Source: a virus | IMG/VR virus record: IMGVR_UViG_3300031974_004356 | Coordinates: 1-26,271 of that record | DNA: 26,271 bases | Strand: one strand, 5' to 3' | Shown: positions 1-5,862 of the stretch, one piece after another | How the letters are laid out: each line of letters opens with the position of its first letter | How positions within the stretch are numbered: the first letter of the stretch is position 1 | Notes under the pieces: model-generated | The model's input: only the letters and a program-made list of their open reading frames with translations | Database searches by the model: none | Told to the model about the DNA's origin: nothing | Made by a program: the position numbers and the translations under genes

Positions 1-130
1 GCTCGAAATACCTCGCAGGTTTGCGGCGCAAAAGGACCCCCGAGTAAGCATAAAGATATAAACTACAATTGTATCTGGTTTGAGTTTTTATTATTTAGTT
101 TTTGTTCGTTAATTATTTATACTCAAAAGT

Positions 131-235
131 ATGGGCGAGATTGTGTCGGAGCTTGTGGCCTACGTTGTGCCGCTGATTAGATCGCGGGGCGATGGATCGC
201 GCGGGCCATCGGTGGCACGGGGCGGGGCGATCTAA
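131..235 (+). CDS. possible 34-residue peptide
   Basis: An ATG opens seven bases after a TATACT -10-like box, giving a peptide that begins MGEIVSELVAYVVPLIRSR and ends in a Gly/Arg-rich tail. The first half could form a hydrophobic helix. It would be almost leaderless and has no Shine-Dalgarno. It could equally be chance; the main argument for it is the isolated AT-rich promoter-like DNA in front. No function is proposed. Confidence 0.2.
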   Translation: MGEIVSELVAYVVPLIRSRGDGSRGPSVARGGAI

Positions 236-251
236 GCGACGCGCGGCCATA

Positions 252-284
252 AAGAAGCCCCCATACCGGGCGACCGGCGGGGGC
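252..284 (-). terminator. second intrinsic terminator of the left operon
   Basis: On the minus strand GCCCCC pairs with GGGGGC around an inner CCGG/CCGG stem, followed by TTCTTT. It lies just beyond the first terminator, so the leftward operon ends in a tandem pair. Confidence 0.55.
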
Positions 285-298
285 GATTAACGGGCACT

Positions 299-323
299 AA
301 AAAGCCCGGCGGTTAGGCCGGGC
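299..323 (-). terminator. intrinsic terminator after the GP88 gene
   Basis: On the minus strand GCCCGGC, a 6-base loop and GCCGGGC form a perfect 7-bp stem followed by TTTTT. It lies 25 bases beyond the stop codon of the GP88-family gene and ends the leftward transcript. Confidence 0.85.
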
Positions 324-347
324 GGTTAGGGGTCAGGGCTTAAGCGG

Positions 348-1421
348 TCACCAATGGAGAGTCACCACCCCATCGTTCAGCGCCTGGGGTTCAGCGATCG
401 GCGCCAGTGAGAAGGGATCGGCGGCCGGGCCAGCCCCACGGCTTTTCTTGGTCCGCAGAATTACGGCCACCCCGTGGGGGTCGGCCCATCGATGATCCGT
501 TAGATCACCGTCGACAGTGGGCACCGTTACGAAACCAGCGGCGCCCGTTGAAATAGTCAGGCGCGACGGGATCGGGGCGCCCTTGGGCAGGGCGACGGGC
601 ACGGCTACCCGGTAACCCGTGGCCAGGGCGGCCAGGCCGTCGCGGCAGGCCGTCGCGCGATCGGCGGCAAAACTAGCCGTAACGTCCCAGCCACCGGCCC
701 GGATAGCGTCCAAACCAAGCGGGCCACCTAGGCCGGCCTTTGAGTATTCATAAAGGCGCACCGTTTGGGCGGCGGCCATGGGGGCCATAGCTTCCGCAAT
801 GGTGAGGACCTCACCAGGCGCAACGGTCACACCGAAGCGGCGGCCTAGGGCGATTGCTTCGGCGGGTGAAACGTCAAACCGCAGGCGATGCCATGCCATA
901 TCGTCCGTGCCGCGTAGCCGTAGGGCCAAGGGCAGGCCGTCACGTTGCGCTATGGCCCATTGGCGGCAGGCGGCCCATAGGACGGCGCGGCCGTAAGCGG
1001 CAGGGTCGGCCAGCAGGGCCAGGGTGCGCCGCCCTCTCGCTGCTGCAACCTTGGGACTTAGGCCCCCGTGACCGGCCCAAACCAAGCAACCGGCGATGCA
1101 TGCCGGCGTGCCCCATGGGCAGCCGTTATGCGCGCGGGCGGCGGCGGTTAGTCCCTCCCGTTCGGCGAGCTCTAAAAGCTCCGGGATAAAGGCGCGCGGG
1201 GCGACGGGCGACCCGTTGCCCGGATCGATCGCGGCGGCTAAGGCGCGCGCCGGTAAGTGATGCAAGATTGCCCCACGGGCCAGGGCCTCACCCTTAAGCA
1301 TCTTGGGGTTGCTATCGGTGAGAAGGCCGGGGAGATCTAGGCCAAACCGGGCCAGTAGGCCGGAGATATCGGGCGGCAGGCTTAGGGGCGCCTTCCGGCG
1401 CGCGCGGGCGGTTAGTTGCAC
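348..1421 (-). CDS. GP88-family phage protein
   Basis: The 357-residue product resembles the GP88 family (gene product 88 type, common in actinobacterial phages and plasmids; function not established). Visible marks are NPKMLKGE (about 38-45), HNGCPWGTPACIAGC with Cys101, Cys108 and Cys112, LRLRGTDDMAW (about 167-177) and LYEYSKAG (about 223-230). The three cysteines could bind metal. The frame runs upstream to a TTG at 1568 inside the neighbouring gene, but that extension is a proline/arginine-rich read-through. I choose GTG 1421 because CCTTTATCGCTTAA, the leader seen before other genes here, lies five bases upstream. It is the last gene of the leftward GC-rich operon and is followed by two terminators. 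Its family is unusual for a cyanophage, which together with the base composition hints at transfer. Confidence 0.7.
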   Translation of the reverse strand: MQLTARARRKAPLSLPPDISGLLARFGLDLPGLLTDSNPKMLKGEALARGAILHHLPARALAAAIDPGNGSPVAPRAFIPELLELAEREGLTAAARAHNGCPWGTPACIAGCLVWAGHGGLSPKVAAARGRRTLALLADPAAYGRAVLWAACRQWAIAQRDGLPLALRLRGTDDMAWHRLRFDVSPAEAIALGRRFGVTVAPGEVLTIAEAMAPMAAAQTVRLYEYSKAGLGGPLGLDAIRAGGWDVTASFAADRATACRDGLAALATGYRVAVPVALPKGAPIPSRLTISTGAAGFVTVPTVDGDLTDHRWADPHGVAVILRTKKSRGAGPAADPFSLAPIAEPQALNDGVVTLHW

Positions 1422-1426
1422 GGCAG

Positions 1427-1440
1427 TTAAGCGATAAAGG
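1427..1440 (-). promoter_or_regulatory. CTTTATCGCTTA leader motif
   Basis: The minus strand reads CCTTTATCGCTTAA, then CTGCC and the GTG at 1421. It is one of about ten copies of this pyrimidine-rich leader in the window and decides the start of the GP88-family gene. Confidence 0.5.
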
Positions 1441-1500
1441 GGCGGCGGTTGAACGCCTAAGGGCGCCCGACCCGGTAAGGGCGGGGCGCGGTTAGGCGAT

Positions 1501-1725
1501 CTAGGCGCGTAGCCGTTGCAGGTTGGATGTGTGGGCGCCGCCCTGCCGCGTGCCATCAGGGCCGGCAAAGTCCCAAAGGATATCGGCGTTCTCAGCAGGG
1601 CGACCCCATAAGCGGGTGATGGTGCCGCGGGCCTGCGGTGTGAAGCCCGAAACGGCGCCGATACGGCGGCAGAACTCTGAGCTGTAACGCACGCGGTCGC
1701 CCACGGCTAAAGGTTGCTTAGGCAT
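1501..1725 (-). CDS. small protein, possible SH3-like barrel
   Basis: A 74-residue product beginning MPKQPLAVGDRVRYSSEF, with GTITRLWG in the middle and TSNLQRLRA at the end. The order VGDRVRY, GxITRLW, ILWDF, NLQRL is typical of short SH3-like/KOW beta-barrels that bind nucleic acid or protein, but this is fold inference only. It starts three bases after the stop of the preceding 58-residue gene, so the two are probably co-translated. Base composition matches the rest of the left operon. Confidence 0.7.
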   Translation of the reverse strand: MPKQPLAVGDRVRYSSEFCRRIGAVSGFTPQARGTITRLWGRPAENADILWDFAGPDGTRQGGAHTSNLQRLRA

Positions 1726-1728
1726 GGA

Positions 1729-1905
1729 TCAAAGCGGGCGGATTGAATCGATGAAATCACCGGGGCCTATTCCGGCTAGTTGGCCGACCCGTTCGGCGGC
1801 GGCTTCCGGGGTGGCCGCTTCAATCTGAAGCGTCCGGGTAAAGCCGGCGGCCATTTCAACGGTGACAGCGAACAGGCGGCGGCGCGGGGTGTGATGGGAG
1901 GGCAT
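1729..1905 (-). CDS. 58-residue protein, predicted beta-alpha-beta
   Basis: A short frame fits the 3-base gaps on both sides: its ATG follows the upstream stop at 1909 and its TGA is three bases before the next ATG. The product reads LFAVTVEMAAGFTRTLQIEA, then a helix rich in Ala/Glu and a final GDFIDSIRPL. The two strands, helix with an EAAAERV core, and closing strand match several other mini-proteins in this window (for example at 15033-15212 and 19770-19946). No function is known to me. Confidence 0.65.
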   Translation of the reverse strand: MPSHHTPRRRLFAVTVEMAAGFTRTLQIEAATPEAAAERVGQLAGIGPGDFIDSIRPL

Positions 1906-1908
1906 GGC

Positions 1909-2232
1909 TTAGGCGGGGGCGACTAGGGGCAGGGTTGCGGCGCAATAGGAAGGGCCGACCGGGTATGCGTAACGGTTGCCCCCATCCATGGAGAGGGCAG
2001 CGCCTAAGAGAACCCAAGAATCAAACCCGTCCGCGTTTAGGGCGGCGTTGAATTTGGCAAGGGCGGCGCGGGCGGCGGCGTCCGGGCCATCGTGGGAGGG
2101 CACCGCGGCGCGGTAGCAGTCCCGGCGTTCATGGCCGCGACGGATTACGGCGACCCATTGGGCGCCGCCTTTACCGGGGCCGCGGTACTCAACCGAGCAA
2201 CCGGGGACATAACGGAAGGGCGAGTGATTCAT
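1909..2232 (-). CDS. hypothetical protein (107 aa)
   Basis: Starts MNHSPFRYVPGCSVEYRGPG and ends PLVAPA. I place the start at ATG 2232, not further upstream, because CCTTACCGCTTAGC lies immediately before it and the upstream extension overlaps the previous gene. The sequence has two predicted strands, an Ala-rich helix (PDAAARAALAKFNAALN) and a C-terminal hydrophobic part. I do not recognise a family. It is followed after three bases by the 58-residue gene. Confidence 0.65.
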   Translation of the reverse strand: MNHSPFRYVPGCSVEYRGPGKGGAQWVAVIRRGHERRDCYRAAVPSHDGPDAAARAALAKFNAALNADGFDSWVLLGAALSMDGGNRYAYPVGPSYCAATLPLVAPA

Positions 2233-2235
2233 GGT

Positions 2236-2273
2236 GCTAAGCGGTAAGGGGTGAGCGGGGCGGCCTAGGCGAC
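2236..2273 (-). repeat. intergenic leader repeat, copy 1
   Basis: This junction is nearly identical to 2878-2921. On the minus strand both run from the end of one gene (GTCGCCTAG, coding Val-Ala-stop) through GCCGCCCC to CCTTACCGCTTAGC just before the next ATG; copy 2 carries a few extra bases in the middle. The module therefore couples a stop codon with the next leader. Confidence 0.75.
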
Positions 2274-2462
2274 ATAGGCCACGGTGACCGGGGCGACGCG
2301 GTAGGCCCAAAGGTCACCGCGAACGGCGGCGCGTAGTTTGCAGCGGCGATCAGCGACGGCGCGGGTAAGGGTTTCGGTTTCGTCAACCCAGCCGGCGACG
2401 GTGCCCGCGTAGCGCTGAACCACAAAACGGGTACGGCTAGGGATGGTGTGGAGAGTTTGCAT
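2265..2462 (-). CDS. hypothetical protein (65 aa)
   Basis: Begins MQTLHTIPSRTRFVVQRY and ends VTVAYVA. Short and Arg-rich with several predicted strands (TRFVVQRY, VAGWVDE, LWAYRV), probably a small beta-rich domain. Its leader, CTTTATCCTTAGCCGCTTCAGTCA before the ATG, is a diverged copy of the CTTAYCGCTTA leader and follows a small hairpin at 2488-2503. Family not recognised. Confidence 0.6.
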   Translation of the reverse strand: MQTLHTIPSRTRFVVQRYAGTVAGWVDETETLTRAVADRRCKLRAAVRGDLWAYRVAPVTVAYVA

Positions 2463-2487
2463 TGACTGAAGCGGCTAAGGATAAAGA

Positions 2488-2503
2488 GGGGCGAAACCGC
2501 CCC
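2488..2503 (-). terminator. short GC hairpin with weak U-tract
   Basis: On the minus strand GGGGCG-GTTT-CGCCCC is followed by TCTTTATCC. It could be a weak terminator or attenuator between two genes of the left operon, directly before the leader of the 65-residue gene. Confidence 0.35.
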
Positions 2504-2567
2504 CGCGTTTGAGATTAGGCGACCCGTGGGCAGGGATCCCCTATCGGGTGTGCAGGCTGGTCGATTG

Positions 2568-2876
2568 TCACAGCTGAGCCAGGCAAGCGGCCACACCGTC
2601 GCGGCGGATCCGGGCGCGTAAGGCTGCCTCCCGCGCGTCCGCGTCCGGCCGTTGCGCCCAAGCTAGGAAGGCTTCAAACGGCCAGCCAAGGGCGACCCAC
2701 ACATCAGAAGAGAGGGCACCGCCCCCGGCTAAGTACTCAAGGGCGGCCACCTTCTCAGCGGCGCCGTTTAGGTCGGGCAGGGATGGGGCGGCCGTGCCAT
2801 GGGTCGCGGGCGACGGTGTGGGGGTCTCGCCGGGCAAGTGGGGGCGGCCCATGGGGCGGGTGATGGGGTCGGACAT
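2568..2876 (-). CDS. hypothetical protein (102 aa)
   Basis: The N-terminal third is Pro/Thr/Gly-rich and probably disordered (MSDPITRPMGRPHLPGE). From about residue 40 the product becomes helical: AAEKVAALEYLAGGGAL, WPFEAFLAWAQ, then AREAALRARIRRDGVAA. The Arg-rich last helix could contact nucleic acid. The start is fixed by CCTTACCGCTTAGCT directly before the ATG. Family not recognised; same composition as the rest of the left operon. Confidence 0.65.
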   Translation of the reverse strand: MSDPITRPMGRPHLPGETPTPSPATHGTAAPSLPDLNGAAEKVAALEYLAGGGALSSDVWVALGWPFEAFLAWAQRPDADAREAALRARIRRDGVAACLAQL

Positions 2877-2877
2877 A

Positions 2878-2921
2878 GCTAAGCGGTAAGGGGCGGGCGG
2901 GTGAGGGGCGGCCTAGGCGAC
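2878..2921 (-). repeat. intergenic leader repeat, copy 2
   Basis: Second copy of the stop-plus-leader module at 2236-2273. Shared blocks on the plus strand are GCTAAGCGGTAAGGGG and GGGCGGCCTAGGCGAC. A shorter relative, CGGTAAGGGGCGG then GCTAGGCGC, lies at 3138-3160 before the first gene of the operon. Confidence 0.75.
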
Positions 2922-3122
2922 TAGGGCCAGGCGGGCGCTTTGATTAACGGCGGCTATTTCCCCTAGGCGCTTATGGGCCAAATCAGGGCGGCCGCACCAT
3001 GCCAGGGCCTTAGGTCCCTTTGCCGTGTCAATTACAACGGCGGCGAAATAGGCCCGCTCAGTGCGGCGGGTCAGGCACGCGCCGGTGATGGGGTCGACGG
3101 CGGTGATGAGAGGGGCGGCCAT
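2913..3122 (-). CDS. hypothetical protein (69 aa), first gene of left operon
   Basis: Starts MAAPLITAVDPITGACLTRR and continues with AYFAAVVIDTAKGPKALAWC, which looks like a beta-hairpin, then a basic helix (LAHKRLGEIAAVNQ) and LALVA. The leader CCTTACCGATTGCACC lies about 14 bases upstream of the ATG. It is the promoter-proximal gene of the leftward GC-rich operon. Family not recognised. Confidence 0.65.
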   Translation of the reverse strand: MAAPLITAVDPITGACLTRRTERAYFAAVVIDTAKGPKALAWCGRPDLAHKRLGEIAAVNQSARLALVA

Positions 3123-3479
3123 GGGACTAGGTGCAATCGGTAAGGGGCGGCGCTAGGCGCTCCGCCGGAGCCCCCATTAGAGGGCCTAGCCGGCACCGAT
3201 CCTAGATCCAGTGTGACGCTTTTCCGTTTGGCCTAGGTGACAGGGCCGCGGACCCCTAGGCGACGGTGTGGGCCATGGCGCCCCATACATAAGGAAGCGC
3301 CCCCACAGCCCCGGTTAGCTATGCAAACCGCGCGGCCTAGTTTCTTATTCTAATCACTTAGCAGTTAGGTATAGTGCAGCGGACACGTTGTACTTTCGAT
3401 GTAGCTTACTCACGTAGAGTTAGCTATACGCTTGGCTGCAATCACGATTAGTTTGTGTTACTTAGTGCCGCACAGTTTG

Positions 3480-3485
3480 TATAAT
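3480..3485 (+). promoter_or_regulatory. perfect TATAAT -10 box
   Basis: A consensus -10 hexamer in GTTTGTATAATATAAGG, with no good -35. Downstream are a GGCCA-loop-TGGCC hairpin whose loop contains AGGAGAA, and the GCGAGTCC repeats, but no credible coding frame. A short untranslated RNA is one possibility. Confidence 0.35.
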
Positions 3486-3563
3486 ATAAGGCCAGGAGAA
3501 ACTTGGCCCCACCCCCCTGGGGACGTGTGCGCATATTTATGTGTGCGTGTGTGTGAAAAAGGG

Positions 3564-3684
3564 CCTATAACCGACCCCTTGCGAGTCCCCCAGCATTTTT
3601 CGTGTGCGCCTGTACGCGATAAACCGGGACCCCGCGAGTCCCCCGCCCCCGCGTGTGCGCGATAAACCGGCACCTCGCGAGTCC
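3564..3684 (+). repeat. three degenerate repeats ending in GCGAGTCC
   Basis: Units start at about 3564, 3617 and 3660. Shared core: ATAAACCGG, a short CACC-type spacer, then CGCGAGTCC. Units 2 and 3 are each preceded by a CGTGTGCGC tract. Related single copies occur at 7940-7963 (between genes), 14217-14239 (inside the polymerase gene) and 17483-17501 (inside a zinc-ribbon gene). Unit 2 can fold as GGGAC-loop-GTCCC. Confidence 0.65.
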
Positions 3685-3689
3685 TCAAC

Positions 3690-3869
3690 CTAGAAAAAGA
3701 CGCGGGGCAGCTTCTGCGGGGGCGTGGGCGGACGGTGATTACGTTCCAGTAACCGTGCCAATGCCGCTTGCTTGGTCCAGGTGCGGTCGCCAGGCAAAGG
3801 CTCAGTCCCGTACTCCCAAGTATCAAAGTCGTCCTGATTACGTGGGTCGCGCATTCGAGGCTGGTCCAT
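3690..3869 (-). CDS. possible 59-residue protein
   Basis: A minus-strand frame begins ATG immediately after an in-frame TAG and reads MDQPRMRDPRNQDDFDTWEY, then LPGDRTWTKQAALARLLERN and a Pro-rich end. It is acidic and Trp-containing with a predicted helix, more protein-like than the two longer frames that cross the same DNA. A TAGAAT box lies about 60 bases upstream. No family recognised. Its stop abuts the GCGAGTCC repeat block. Confidence 0.45.
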   Translation of the reverse strand: MDQPRMRDPRNQDDFDTWEYGTEPLPGDRTWTKQAALARLLERNHRPPTPPQKLPRVFF

Positions 3870-4003
3870 CTAATGGGTGGCGCAGGTCTCGGGCACAGGG
3901 TAGTGTGGGCGCTCGAAATTCTATTGAGGAATCTCGAAGCGTCCGTAGCTGGCAGGCTGCGGTGAGGCCGGCACCGCGTGAGGACCGGCCACCTGCCACC
4001 CCT

Positions 4004-4270
4004 TTAGTCGCCAGTCAGCTCAAGCCCAATAGCCGCCTGGAAGTAATTGGCGACCTTGATGCGGCGATACCACTGGCCTGCCTCTTCAGAGCTTTTGTCC
4101 TCAAACGTCTCGTACATGTGACGCGCGTCGCTTAGGCCAGCGCGAGTCTCGATGTTGAGCAGGTTGAGCTCTTGGTTGCTCAGCTTGTTGACTTCGTCCA
4201 AGCGCACGACTTTGCCTTGCAGCAAGTAGGAGCGGTAGTAAGGGAGCGAAGCGGGGTCGATCATTGACAT
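4004..4270 (-). CDS. hypothetical protein (88 aa), paralogue of 16125-16595
   Basis: Begins MSMIDPASLPYYRSYLLQGK. The central part VVRLDEVNKLSNQELNLLN and the later WYRRIKVANYFQAAIGLEL match, in order and spacing, the pattern in the 156-residue protein at 16125-16595 (MDELRKLSSSDLDRFN, then WVHKIRRKMNVCHAF). Both look all-helical. I do not know the family's function. It is the last gene of a leftward run that includes a Cys-rich protein and a coiled-coil protein. Confidence 0.7.
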   Translation of the reverse strand: MSMIDPASLPYYRSYLLQGKVVRLDEVNKLSNQELNLLNIETRAGLSDARHMYETFEDKSSEEAGQWYRRIKVANYFQAAIGLELTGD

Positions 4271-4283
4271 AAAGGTCCTGGGA

Positions 4284-4475
4284 TTAGGCGCCCTTGAGGG
4301 CGTAGGTGCCGCGCTTGAATTCGCCGCACCAGTTTGTGTTGAGGGTTAAAGGCCAGACAGCTAGCTGCTCTTTGCCTGGGGCAGGCTCAGGGGCGTAGCG
4401 ACGACAAGAGCCGGTGTTGTAGTCCAATTCCTGCGCCCAGTAGACGCACAGCTCGCAATTACCGGTGGTGCTCAT
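4284..4475 (-). CDS. small four-cysteine protein (63 aa)
   Basis: I take the start at ATG 4475; the frame stays open upstream but lies in the neighbouring gene. The product begins MSTTGNCELCVYWAQELDYN and continues with GSCRRYAPEP and NWCGEFKRG. The CxxCxYW, C and WCGEF pattern is typical of short zinc-binding mini-domains found in phages and bacteria. Related Cys patterns occur at 8915-9097, 17306-17719, 17607-17885 and 19002-19310. The start overlaps the end of the upstream His-rich membrane protein by 17 bases. Confidence 0.7.
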   Translation of the reverse strand: MSTTGNCELCVYWAQELDYNTGSCRRYAPEPAPGKEQLAVWPLTLNTNWCGEFKRGTYALKGA

Positions 4476-4713
4476 CAGCTTCGTCGTGATGGTGATCGTG
4501 CCGCACCATTTCAGCGTTTTCCTGCCGCACGTAAGGCTGCGTGCCGCTGTTGGTTTGGCCGTGGTGGGCCAACGCTTCATAGCTCACCAGTGCGATGCCT
4601 GCTGTAGCTACAGCCAGGCAGATTGCGTTGTTGAGGCGATCGAGCGCTTGCGACGTCTCTCCGCGTCGCCCTTCTGGTTTTCGATGTAGGCCCAATAGAC
4701 GTCGCGTAAGCAT
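4459..4713 (-). CDS. small membrane protein with histidine-rich tail
   Basis: Eighty-four residues. The basic N-terminus (MLTRRLLGLHRKPEGRRGE) is followed by one hydrophobic segment, AICLAVATAGIALVSYEAL (about 31-49), and a polar tail ending in VRHDHHHDEADEHHR, which has eight His and could bind metal. It overlaps the end of the 112-residue gene by about 106 bases, unusually long here, so the true start might be internal, although no better start codon is in frame. The position does not suggest a lysis role; function unknown. Confidence 0.5.
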   Translation of the reverse strand: MLTRRLLGLHRKPEGRRGETSQALDRLNNAICLAVATAGIALVSYEALAHHGQTNSGTQPYVRQENAEMVRHDHHHDEADEHHR

Positions 4714-4946
4714 GTCAGGAGTTCAATGGTGCCCAGCCCGTAGACGTAGTGAGCGCCTTTGTGCTGGTAGGGATTTGAGAAGCGGTCAAAGCTGTCGCTT
4801 AGCCACTCTTCGCGGATGTAGGCGTACCAGGCCTTACCGGGTGGATCCTCAGGCCTGGCCTCTTCGTAGACGAGCCGCTCAAGCCACGGGGACTTGAGTA
4901 GCTCCTTCCACGAGTTAGGGAACTGCGCGTCTCGACGCTTGGCCAT
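4608..4946 (-). CDS. hypothetical protein (112 aa)
   Basis: Begins MAKRRDAQFPNSWKELLKSP and contains WYAYIREEWLSDSFDRFSNP and GLGTIELLTCLRDVYWAYIE. Trp/Tyr-rich and mostly helical, with a basic tail (AERRRKRS). The ATG overlaps the stop of the preceding gene as TAATG, showing translational coupling. Family not recognised. Confidence 0.7.
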   Translation of the reverse strand: MAKRRDAQFPNSWKELLKSPWLERLVYEEARPEDPPGKAWYAYIREEWLSDSFDRFSNPYQHKGAHYVYGLGTIELLTCLRDVYWAYIENQKGDAERRRKRSIASTTQSAWL

Positions 4947-5464
4947 TAGTCAGCTTTGGGTTGCAACGCCTTCCACTCATTACGGGCACGATCACGGTGA
5001 GCCATGGTCTCGGTCCAATTCTCTTCGGCTTGCTTGGTTAGCAGCGTAACTTCGGCGCCCTTGCTGCCAACCTCAGCCGACTTGGCGATGGTCAGGTCGC
5101 GCAGATCAGAGCAGACAGAGCCGAAACCGTGGGCGAAGCACTCGGCGTAGTGGCCGGTGATTTGGTGGACGACTTTCTCCTCGTCTTCGTTGCAGTCCTG
5201 GTACTCGAGGACCTTGTCCTCAAGGACGTTGATTGCGTTCTCGTACTGCTGAATCTTGTGCAAGGCCTTGGTGATGTCGCGCTTGAGTTCGTCGCGGTGC
5301 TCGTAGTAAGCCTTGCGCTCTTCGTTGAGACGGACCACTTCGGGGTCGCTGTCGATGTAGTCGTGGACGCTCAAGCTGGCGCGGGGATCGACCTTGGGCT
5401 CGGGCTTAGGTGCGGCTTTTGCGGGGCGGCCGACTTTGCGGCGGGGATAAACGCCTTTAGGCAT
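4946..5464 (-). CDS. coiled-coil protein with basic N-terminal tail
   Basis: The 172-residue product starts MPKGVYPRRKVGRPAKAAPK, whose GRP-type basic tail resembles an AT-hook and could bind DNA. From about residue 45 to 95 it is a heptad-like coiled coil (LNEERKAYYEHRDELKRD, then LHKIQQYENAINVLEDKV), and a second helical stretch ends the protein. The leader ACTTACCCTTATCC about 15 bases upstream of the ATG is a variant of the CTTAYCGCTTA leader. It is the first gene of a five-gene leftward unit. Function unknown; a DNA-organising role is only a guess. Confidence 0.7.
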   Translation of the reverse strand: MPKGVYPRRKVGRPAKAAPKPEPKVDPRASLSVHDYIDSDPEVVRLNEERKAYYEHRDELKRDITKALHKIQQYENAINVLEDKVLEYQDCNEDEEKVVHQITGHYAECFAHGFGSVCSDLRDLTIAKSAEVGSKGAEVTLLTKQAEENWTETMAHRDRARNEWKALQPKAD

Positions 5465-5516
5465 TGCTTTGAGGGGGGATAAGGGTAAGTGGCGGGCCAG
5501 TGGGCTCGCCGTTGAG

Positions 5517-5533
5517 AAAATACTACATTCCTC
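5517..5533. promoter_or_regulatory. candidate bidirectional promoter element
   Basis: The plus strand reads AAATACTACATTCC, close to the TAGTACATTCC before 14691. The minus strand reads GGAATGTAGTATTTTC, a looser match to TTTGTAGTACAATC. It lies between the leftward 172-residue gene and the rightward gene at 5632, so it could serve either. Confidence 0.4.
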
Positions 5534-5631
5534 AGCGGCGGTTTGGCAAGTAGGTGGGCGTGAGACTAATTAGACACGGAATGCGATGGACGGGGTGCTT
5601 AGTCTGCGGGGGTTCGCTTAGGCGCAATGAC

Positions 5632-5862
5632 GTGGATTACTGGCAGTCCCGGCTTCGCAAAGCCTTGAACCCCGAGATCCAAAATCTCCAGCGCCTTATA
5701 GACGCGCATACGGAGCGCTACTTCAGGTTTGGCGATTACGCGGACCAGCAGCAGGCAGACGTTCTGCGGCGCAGACTTACGGAGCTCAAGCAGGAACTGC
5801 TCAGAGCTGAGGAGATTCAGGCACAGGGAGCGCCACACTCTGAACAGACGCCACATTCCTGA
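5632..5862 (+). CDS. small helical protein on the opposite strand
   Basis: The frame is open from a GTG at 5554, but the protein-like part begins at GTG 5632 and gives 76 residues: YWQSRLRKALNPEIQNLQRL, DYADQQQADVLRRRLTEL and a polar tail. It is amphipathic and probably coiled coil. It is alone on the plus strand between leftward genes, and its last 62 bases overlap the 3' end of the convergent 160-residue gene. The ATG at 5581 is another possible start. Family not recognised. Confidence 0.5.
   Translation: MDYWQSRLRKALNPEIQNLQRLIDAHTERYFRFGDYADQQQADVLRRRLTELKQELLRAEEIQAQGAPHSEQTPHS

Larger units (their letters stand above)
1..347. other. Intergenic region, AT-rich left part, two terminators at right
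   Basis: Bases 40-130 are strongly AT-rich, unlike everything to the right, and hold the palindrome TACAATTGTA and a TATACT box at about 118-123. The rest is GC-rich. The right part carries two leftward terminators, listed separately. The only coding candidate is a 34-codon frame at 131-235. I see no other gene. Confidence 0.6.
3123..3689. other. Intergenic region with AT-rich core and repeats
   Basis: About 570 bases without a convincing gene. From left: leader of the left operon, scattered CCTAGG sites, an AT-richer stretch from about 3330 to 3500 with several -10-like boxes on both strands, a perfect TATAAT at 3480, a small hairpin GGCCA/TGGCC at 3490-3508, alternating GTGTGCG tracts, then three degenerate GCGAGTCC repeats. 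An AT-rich stretch beside repeats is what a replication origin or packaging/regulatory site can look like, but nothing here proves that. Confidence 0.6.

Noticed and set aside
2515-2571. 18-codon GTG frame overlapping the stop of the 102-residue gene
   Set aside because: Too short to support; only a GTGA overlap speaks for it.
3564-3684. CRISPR array
   Set aside because: Only three degenerate units with unequal spacing, no constant-length spacers and no cas genes.
3581-3684. tRNA gene remnants
   Set aside because: CGAGTCCC recalls a T-arm, but there is no GTTC, anticodon stem or acceptor pairing at the right distances. No tRNA is seen anywhere in the window.
3458-4135. Open frames of 122 (minus) and 160 (plus) codons over the repeat region
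   Set aside because: Both read through the GCGAGTCC repeats and are Arg/Pro/Ser-rich without secondary-structure pattern; the 59-residue frame at 3690-3869 fits better.
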